Shown: positions 58,292-64,000 of the stretch, one piece after another
How positions within the stretch are numbered: position 1 is the first letter of the stretch
Layout: each line of letters opens with the position of its first letter
DNA from: Carnobacterium gallinarum DSM 4847
GTDB lineage: Bacteria > Bacillota > Bacilli > Lactobacillales > Carnobacteriaceae
Direction: 5' to 3'
NCBI RefSeq assembly: GCF_000744375.1
Contig: NZ_JQLU01000005.1
Coordinates: 2,899,496-2,963,495, forward strand
Length of the DNA stretch: 64,000 nt
Made by a program: the position numbers and the translations under genes
The notes under the pieces: generated by a model
The model's database searches: none
The model's input: the letters and a program-made list of their open reading frames with translations, nothing else
What the model was told of the DNA's origin: nothing

Positions 58292-60712
58292 ATGGTAAAA
58301 AAACGTGTTCATGAATATGCAAAAGAGCATGATATGTCTAGTAAGCGTGTAATTGAAAAAGCAAAAGAATTGGGAATTGAACTTGGAAATCATATGGCAT
58401 CAATGGATGATAAACAAGTTCAACAATTAGATCAAGTTTTTACTAAAACGAAACAACCAGCAACACCACAAAATAAAAAATCAGACCGTCCACACTCAAG
58501 TGGACAAGGGGGTAACACTACGAACTCTAAAGAGAATAATCAGAAGCGTCCAACTCAAGGTAGTGGACAAAATGCAAGTAAATCAACACCGAATAAAACA
58601 ACGAATACTCGTCCAGCAGCGAAACCAGCTCAAGGGCAAAATAATAGTGCTACAAAGAATACACAAGGGCAAAAACCTGCAACAACGAATAACCGTCCAG
58701 CAGCGAAATCAACAACTGCACGTCCAGCTAGTCAAGGACAAGGCACGAATACAAACACCAATTCTAATACTCAAGGTGGAAACCGTAATAGTAGTGGTGG
58801 ACAAGGTGGTTATCAAGGTAATCGTGGCGGTCAAGGTGGAAATCGTGGTGGCTATCAAGGTGGTTATAACAACCGTAACAATTTTAGAAAGAAAAAACGT
58901 CGTAGTGGCGAAACAAAACCAGTGGCTCCACCAGTACCACGTAAGTTTAAAGAATTACCAGAAGTGTTAGTTTACTCTGATGGTATGACTGTTGCAGATA
59001 TTTCTAAAAAAATCTATCGTGAGCCAGCAGAGATTATTAAAAAATTATTCCTACTTGGTGTAATGGCAACATTAAATCAAGCATTAGGTAAAGATGCAAT
59101 TGAATTATTAGCAACAGATTATGGAATTGAAGCTGAAGAAAAAATCAATCTAGATGTTTCAGATTTAGATGTTTACTTTGATCAAGAAGTAAATGAAGAT
59201 GCTTTAGTTACTCGTCCACCAGTTGTGACAATTATGGGACACGTCGATCATGGTAAAACGACGTTACTTGACTCATTGCGCAACACTAAAGTTAGTCTTG
59301 GTGAAGCCGGTGGGATTACACAACATATCGGTGCATACCAAATAGATGTTAATGGCAAACCAATTACTTTCTTAGATACACCAGGACATGCGGCCTTTAC
59401 AACAATGCGTGCTCGTGGTGCTGGAATTACAGATATCACGGTTTTAGTTGTTGCAGCTGATGATGGTGTAATGCCACAAACAGTTGAAGCAATCAACCAT
59501 GCAAAAGCGGCAGATGTTCCAATTATTGTAGCCGTAAATAAAGTTGATAAACCTGGCGCAAATCCAGAACGTGTGATGCAAGAATTAACCGAGCATGGTT
59601 TAGTTCCTGAATCATGGGGTGGTGAAACGATTTTTGTTGAGATTTCAGCTAAATTCCAACAAAACTTAGATGAGCTATTAGAAATGATTTTATTAGTTTC
59701 AGAAGTTCAAGAATTAAAAGCAGATCCAACTCGTTTAGCATTAGGTACTGTGATTGAAGCTCGTTTAGACAAGAGCAAAGGTCCAGTTGCAACTCTGTTA
59801 GTACAAGAAGGAACATTACATGTTGGTGATCCAATTGTAGTTGGAAATACTTTTGGTCGTGTTCGTGTAATGGCGAATGAAATCGGTCGCCGTGTGAAAG
59901 TAGCTGGCCCAGCAACTCCAGTTGAAATCACAGGTTTAAATAATGCTCCACAAGCTGGAGATCGTTTTGTTGTCTTTGAAGATGAAAAGACAGCACGTTC
60001 TGCTGGTGAAGAGCGTGCAAAACGTGCCGCTGTTGAACAACGTTCAGTAACAAACCGTGTAACGCTTGACAATTTATTTGATAGCTTACAAGAGGGTGAG
60101 TTAAAAGAAGTTAACGTTATTATTAAAGCTGATGTACAAGGTTCTGTTGAAGCGTTAGCTGCTAGTTTACAAAAAATTGAAGTGGAAGGCGTTCGTGTGA
60201 AGATTATTCATACAGCTGTTGGAGCAATCAATGAAAGTGATATTACGTTAGCTGCAGCAAGTAATGCCATCGTTATTGGGTTTAACGTTCGTCCGACACC
60301 ACAAGCTAGAATTCAAGCAGAACAAGAAGCTGTTGATATCCGTCTACACCGCATTATCTATAATGCAATTGATGAGATTGAAACTGCAATGAAAGGGATG
60401 CTTGATCCTGAATTTGAAGAAAAGATTACTGGTCAAGTTCTTATTCGCGAAACCTTTAAAGTTTCTAAAGTTGGAACGATTGCTGGTGGTTATGTAACAG
60501 AAGGCGTGATTAAACGTAGCAGTAGTATTCGTTTAATTCGTGATAGCATTGTTATTTTTGAAGGCGAATTAGCTAGTTTGAAACGTTTTAAAGATGATGC
60601 GAAAGAAGTTAAACTTGGATTTGAATGTGGAATCATGATTAAAGATTTCAATGATGTCCAAATGGATGATGTTGTTGAAGCTTATGAAATGGTTGAAATT
60701 AAACGTAAATAA
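58292..60712 (+). CDS. infB: Translation initiation factor IF-2
   Basis: 806 aa. Short N-terminal IF2N domain ([29 protein letters not shown]), then a low-complexity Gln/Asn/Ser/Gly-rich linker (about residues 50-205) with RPAAK-type repeats and a GG-Q/N-R-G-G run, a second IF2N region ([19 protein letters not shown]), and the GTPase with G1 GHVDHGKT (about 316), G3 DTPGH and G4 NKVDKP. The C-domains bind fMet-tRNA. The TTG at 58277 lies before the GGAGGG site, so the ATG at 58292 is the start. Confidence 0.97.
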   Translation: MVKKRVHEYAKEHDMSSKRVIEKAKELGIELGNHMASMDDKQVQQLDQVFTKTKQPATPQNKKSDRPHSSGQGGNTTNSKENNQKRPTQGSGQNASKSTPNKTTNTRPAAKPAQGQNNSATKNTQGQKPATTNNRPAAKSTTARPASQGQGTNTNTNSNTQGGNRNSSGGQGGYQGNRGGQGGNRGGYQGGYNNRNNFRKKKRRSGETKPVAPPVPRKFKELPEVLVYSDGMTVADISKKIYREPAEIIKKLFLLGVMATLNQALGKDAIELLATDYGIEAEEKINLDVSDLDVYFDQEVNEDALVTRPPVVTIMGHVDHGKTTLLDSLRNTKVSLGEAGGITQHIGAYQIDVNGKPITFLDTPGHAAFTTMRARGAGITDITVLVVAADDGVMPQTVEAINHAKAADVPIIVAVNKVDKPGANPERVMQELTEHGLVPESWGGETIFVEISAKFQQNLDELLEMILLVSEVQELKADPTRLALGTVIEARLDKSKGPVATLLVQEGTLHVGDPIVVGNTFGRVRVMANEIGRRVKVAGPATPVEITGLNNAPQAGDRFVVFEDEKTARSAGEERAKRAAVEQRSVTNRVTLDNLFDSLQEGELKEVNVIIKADVQGSVEALAASLQKIEVEGVRVKIIHTAVGAINESDITLAAASNAIVIGFNVRPTPQARIQAEQEAVDIRLHRIIYNAIDEIETAMKGMLDPEFEEKITGQVLIRETFKVSKVGTIAGGYVTEGVIKRSSSIRLIRDSIVIFEGELASLKRFKDDAKEVKLGFECGIMIKDFNDVQMDDVVEAYEMVEIKRK

Positions 60713-60781
60713 ATGTAAGAAAAGTTACCTAGTATGTAAAAGCTAGGCAACAACTATTAGAATGAAATGAGGGATTGAATC

Positions 60782-61129
60782 ATGGCAAATCATAGACTTG
60801 GTCGTGTTACTCAAGAAGTTCAAAGAGAAGTAAATGATATTTTGAAAAAACGCGTTCGTGATCCGCGCGTACAAGATGTAAATATTACTGATGTACGAGT
60901 AACGGGAGATTTACAACAAGCGACAATTTATTATAGTATTTTATCGGATAAAGCTAGTGATGCTGAAAAAGCTCAGGCAGGACTTGAAAAAGCAGCTGGG
61001 TTAATTCGTAAAGAGTTAGGTCAACGCTTAACGTTGTATAAAACACCTGAACTTAGCTTCCAACGTGATGAGTCAGTTGCTTATGGCAATCGAATAGATG
61101 AATTATTACGTGATTTGAATAAAGAGTAG
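60782..61129 (+). CDS. rbfA: Ribosome-binding factor A
   Basis: 115 aa, KH-type fold; it matures the 17S rRNA end of the 30S subunit. N-terminal [19 protein letters not shown] and the C-terminal [19 protein letters not shown] are the family marks. GAGGGA upstream of the ATG. It is the last gene of the rimP operon and ends at a long terminator. Confidence 0.96.
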   Translation: MANHRLGRVTQEVQREVNDILKKRVRDPRVQDVNITDVRVTGDLQQATIYYSILSDKASDAEKAQAGLEKAAGLIRKELGQRLTLYKTPELSFQRDESVAYGNRIDELLRDLNKE

Positions 61130-61141
61130 ATAAAAATAAAG

Positions 61142-61193
61142 TGAGTTACTAATTTTTTGTGATTTAGACAGAAATTAGTAACTCATTTTTTTA
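61142..61193 (+). terminator. Intrinsic terminator after rbfA; 310-bp gap beyond
   Basis: Stem TGAGTTACTAATTT (61142-61155) / AAATTAGTAACTCA (61172-61185), then T-rich. The following stretch to 61506 is AT-rich; apart from an extended -10 (TGTTATAAT, 61463-61471) before the next gene I can support nothing in it. Confidence 0.85.
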
Positions 61194-61506
61194 TTATTTA
61201 TAAGCTAGAAACTATATTAAGTTAGCTAAAAGTATAGATTTTACTTCCTTTGGCTAAGGAAATAGCAAAAGGTGATTGATATTTTTGATGATGTTAAAAG
61301 TAAATGCAAATTATTAATTTGAATACTTCCTTCATCTTTGTGGAGTATCTTCTTTATTAAACTGATTTTCTAATTGATTTAAATCATTTAGTAGAAATTT
61401 TATCTGATGTATCAATTAATAGAAAATTATTTTAATTAGAACTAGGTAGTGGCGTCACAATTTGTTATAATAAGTTTGAATTGAAATTTGAAGGAGTTGC
61501 AAAAAA

Positions 61507-62103
61507 ATGAGTTTATATGCTTATATTGGAACAGAAAAGGAATTAACCGTAGCTACACCTCAAAATGAAGCAATTGTAGCAATGATTGCTAGAGATACGT
61601 TAGATAAGGGTGTCACTGATGATATGGTGTTAAGCTATTTACAAGCTCAATTAGATGATGAAACGATTACATTAGATCAGATTGCTTTTTATGATACTGA
61701 AAAAGAAATTGTAGGTGGATTTGAGTTGCTAAATTTGGCCGAATCATCTTTAATAAAAAAACATTTTACAACAAATTATGTATACGAATGTTCAGATTTT
61801 CCAGTTTGGGAGCCGATTGAAAATGATACAGAGTCCGCTAGTGAATATAGCGTTCAACAAGTTGAACAATACGAGCAAATGATGGATGAAGCGAGAATGG
61901 TGAATCAAGTTCAGCAAGAAGGATTGATGGCCATTTTAGAAACATGTTTTGCAACTACAGATAAGGTTGAATTATACGCTTGTTGGGCTGGAGATGAAGA
62001 GGAAAGAGAAGCAAATCGTCGGATTGAAAAATGGGCTATTGTTCAAACAAATCCACTTTTGTTAGATTTGGCCGAAAAAGAATTTTTAGTAATTGAAAAA
62101 TAG
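61507..62103 (+). CDS. Hypothetical acidic protein
   Basis: 198 aa, unrecognised and strongly acidic. It alternates predicted strands and helices (SLYAYIGTEKELTVAT at the start, KVELYACWAGDEEEREANRRIEKW near the end). No membrane segment, signal or catalytic motif. The YACWAGDEEER block looks conserved in style but I cannot name a family. GAAGGAG lies upstream of the ATG. Own promoter and terminator; it is a single gene following the rimP operon. Confidence 0.65.
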   Translation: MSLYAYIGTEKELTVATPQNEAIVAMIARDTLDKGVTDDMVLSYLQAQLDDETITLDQIAFYDTEKEIVGGFELLNLAESSLIKKHFTTNYVYECSDFPVWEPIENDTESASEYSVQQVEQYEQMMDEARMVNQVQQEGLMAILETCFATTDKVELYACWAGDEEEREANRRIEKWAIVQTNPLLLDLAEKEFLVIEK

Positions 62104-62110
62104 GCTACTT

Positions 62111-62166
62111 AAAAAGCTAAAGAACAGACAAAGAAGTTAAATTCTTTGAGATTCTTTAGCTTTTTC
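62111..62166. terminator. Bidirectional terminator between the acidic protein and lipid kinase genes
   Basis: Perfect 14-bp stem AAAAAGCTAAAGAA (62111-62124) / TTCTTTAGCTTTTT (62152-62165) with an inner CAAAGAA/TTCTTTG hairpin. Confidence 0.85.
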
Positions 62167-62171
62167 GTTAG

Positions 62172-63089
62172 TTAATTTTCTTTTGTAGGAGCGAGAACTT
62201 GAATATGACCTTCTAAAACTCTCATCTTTAAAGGCACTTTTTCAGAAGGATCTCCGTCTATTCGAGAACGAACTTCTTTTTTTGTTTTTGGTCCAGTAAT
62301 TGTTAGTTTTTTTGATTTAATATACGTTAAATTTGGAATTTTTTTAGCATTTCCACTGATAAAGTAAGGGAAGAACTTTAATGAATTTATAAATGAAAGT
62401 TCTGGTACAATAAATACGTGAAAATAACCATCATCAATCCGGGCATCTGGGTCTAAAAAAGGAAAACCGCCAGCTGAATTAGTCATAGTAATCAAAACTA
62501 ATTGGGCAGCACCATTCCATTCATCTGTATCTTCTTGAATTCTTAATGAATAATGTTTATGACGCAATAAAATTTTTCCACCTTTGAATAAAAAGGCAAA
62601 AGGACCAAATTTTTGTTTTTCCTTTTGACTAACGGAGAGCGCCGCATCAGCTAAAACACCAATAGTTAATGTGCTAATCATATAAGCCTCATTGACTTGT
62701 CCAACATCCATTGGTGTTTTTCCACCCGTTATCAGATTTTTAATAGCATCTTCAATTTTTAGTGGAATTTTTAAAACACGAGCTAAATTATTGACGGTTC
62801 CAGCCGGAATGATGCCTAATTTTGGACGCTGTTCATAGGGTGATAGACCACTAACAATGTCGCTAATAGTACCATCCCCACCAATAGAAACAACCAAATC
62901 AAACTTCTGTTCAGCAGCCTCCTTGGCAAATTTAGTTGCATCGCTTTCATTTTGTGTACCCATTAGTTTAACTTCGCACTGGGTGTCTTCCTTTTCTAAA
63001 AAAATTTTTACTTGCTTTGCAATATTTTCAGATTGGCTTTTACCAGAAGCAGGATTAAATATGAGCATGACATTTTTCATTAAGTCCAT
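62172..63089 (-). CDS. Diacylglycerol/lipid kinase family protein (DagK/YegS type)
   Basis: 305 aa. ATP-binding motif IFNPASGK near the N-terminus, GGDGTISDIVSGL (about residues 70-82) and the acidic/Arg-rich C-terminal block RSRIDGDPSEKVPL are present. It phosphorylates diacylglycerol or related lipids at the membrane, feeding phosphatidic acid back to the CdsA route. DagK of Bacillus is the type. Start 63089 has a weak AAAGAAG; Met4 (63080) is also possible. It lies 26 bp after degV in the same direction. Confidence 0.88.
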   Translation of the reverse strand: MDLMKNVMLIFNPASGKSQSENIAKQVKIFLEKEDTQCEVKLMGTQNESDATKFAKEAAEQKFDLVVSIGGDGTISDIVSGLSPYEQRPKLGIIPAGTVNNLARVLKIPLKIEDAIKNLITGGKTPMDVGQVNEAYMISTLTIGVLADAALSVSQKEKQKFGPFAFLFKGGKILLRHKHYSLRIQEDTDEWNGAAQLVLITMTNSAGGFPFLDPDARIDDGYFHVFIVPELSFINSLKFFPYFISGNAKKIPNLTYIKSKKLTITGPKTKKEVRSRIDGDPSEKVPLKMRVLEGHIQVLAPTKEN

Positions 63090-63115
63090 CTTCTTTCTAC
63101 ATAAGCGTTAAGTTT

Positions 63116-63958
63116 TTAATTCGTTAAATACATTATAGAAAAGGCATCTCTTCCAGCATGAGTCATAATACTTGGACTAGCATAGGCAATAAAAAACTCA
63201 GCTCCAGGGAAGTTTTTCTTAAAATTAGCAACAATTTCTTCATTAAAAGGAGTTAGACCAATATGTGTAATACCAATTGCTTTAATACCAGCGGTTTTCT
63301 TCATATCTTCAATCATTTTATCCACACGTTTTTGCATAGAACGCATGCCACGACCTTTAGTATCAGGTTCTAAACCATTTGGTGTTAAGCGAAGCATTAA
63401 TTTAATATTTAAGAAGTTTGAGATTTTTCCCATGGTATGACCAATCCGCCCCCCTTTAATTAGATTATCTAAATTAACCACACAAATATAAAGATCTGTT
63501 TTATTACGAATAGTATCTAATTTTGCTAAAATTTCAGCTAAGTCAGCGCCAGCCTGCGCCATTTTAGCAGCAGCAATTACTTGAAAAGCCATTGCTCGAT
63601 CAATGAATTTTGAATCAATAACGGTAATTTTTCCTTTAGTTAAATTAGAAGCTTGGTGAGCCGCTTGTACGGTTCCGCTTAATTTTTCAGTTACATGAAT
63701 AGATAAAACTTGACTACCATCTGCACTTAATTTTTGATAGGCATCTACAAATGAACCAATCGCTGGTTGTGATGTTTTTGGTAATTCTGTACTAGCATTC
63801 ATTTTTTCTAAAAATTCTTCTTTAGTAATCGTTTCTTCATCAACGTACACAACACTATCAATCATTGCGTTTAAAGGTACTACGGTAATTTGATATTTTT
63901 CAATCTCAGCTTTTGACAACTGAACTGTGGAATCCGTTACAATTTTAATATTCGACAT
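63116..63958 (-). CDS. DegV family fatty-acid-binding protein
   Basis: 280 aa. DegV marks: IVTDSTVQLSKAEIEKYQITVVPL at the N-terminus, TSQPAIGSF (lipid-binding Thr-Ser block), and the C-terminal half with GGRIGHTMG and the IGITHIGL block. DegV/FakB proteins hold a fatty acid for the FakA kinase in exogenous fatty-acid use; no fakA lies here. AAGGAGG upstream of the ATG. First gene of the degV-lipid kinase unit. Confidence 0.92.
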   Translation of the reverse strand: MSNIKIVTDSTVQLSKAEIEKYQITVVPLNAMIDSVVYVDEETITKEEFLEKMNASTELPKTSQPAIGSFVDAYQKLSADGSQVLSIHVTEKLSGTVQAAHQASNLTKGKITVIDSKFIDRAMAFQVIAAAKMAQAGADLAEILAKLDTIRNKTDLYICVVNLDNLIKGGRIGHTMGKISNFLNIKLMLRLTPNGLEPDTKGRGMRSMQKRVDKMIEDMKKTAGIKAIGITHIGLTPFNEEIVANFKKNFPGAEFFIAYASPSIMTHAGRDAFSIMYLTN

Positions 63959-64000
63959 AAGTTACCTCCTTAGATAAATAGACAATGTTAGTGAATTATT

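Noticed and set aside
58500-58970. Second long frame (156 aa) overlapping infB
   Set aside because: It lies in a shifted frame of the repeat-rich IF-2 linker; its Val/Lys/Gln composition is a by-product of the repeats.
61330-61410. Short minus-strand frame of about 22 codons in the gap after rbfA
   Set aside because: No ribosome binding site or recognisable protein piece; likely chance in AT-rich sequence.

Overview
The window reads as chromosome of a low-GC Gram-positive bacterium of the order Lactobacillales. Carnobacterium or a close relative is my best guess, from the overall gene set and codon use; this is an inference without a database search. Evidence for a Firmicute is strong: PolC-type DNA polymerase III, LexA next to a YnzC-like gene, tkt and yneF, AGGAGG ribosome binding sites, frequent TTG/GTG starts, intrinsic hairpin-plus-T terminators after most units, and a T-box leader. 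I see no rRNA, tRNA, insertion sequence, prophage or CRISPR array.

Layout. 1-3.5 kb: 3' end of an OatA-type acyltransferase, then rnz, a short-chain dehydrogenase and a LapA-like membrane protein. 3.7-10.8 kb: acetate-type transporter, a GNAT and a VOC protein on the minus strand, recJ-apt, a lone DeoR regulator and two small unknown or membrane proteins. 10.9-14.8 kb: the lexA-ynzC-tkt-yneF block, with a LexA box lying on the lexA -35 element. 15-18.5 kb: a heterodimeric multidrug ABC exporter pair. 18.6-22 kb: pyruvate phosphate dikinase and its regulatory kinase/phosphorylase. 22.3-34 kb: YdcF-like protein, PlsC, SbcD-SbcC, a SWIM/SNF2 helicase, a DUF2785 protein, a DUF523 protein and a HAD phosphatase. 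34-37.5 kb: an orphan OppA-type lipoprotein behind a T-box leader that probably reads tRNA-Met, divergent from pepT.

37.5-61 kb is the core of the window: rpsB-tsf-pyrH-frr, then uppS-cdsA-dxr-rseP-proS-polC, then rimP-nusA-rnpM-ylxQ-infB-rbfA. Together these cover translation, envelope lipid and isoprenoid synthesis, and replication. The usual frr-uppS junction is broken by a 3.5-kb accessory insert (40.9-44.4 kb). It holds a decayed rsgA-like GTPase gene, a BlaI/M56-peptidase pair, a LURP-one-like gene and a small unknown gene. A Bax-inhibitor-like membrane gene sits between polC and rimP. 61.5-64 kb: an unknown acidic protein, then a minus-strand degV and diacylglycerol-kinase-family pair.

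The most interesting items are the T-box on an orphan peptide-binding lipoprotein, the rsgA remnant that has lost its GTPase domain, the sensor-less BlaR1-like gene with an odd Gly/Asn/Ile loop, the terminator in the rimP-nusA leader, and a perfect 12-bp dyad between the VOC and GNAT genes. I found no clearly new multi-gene system.
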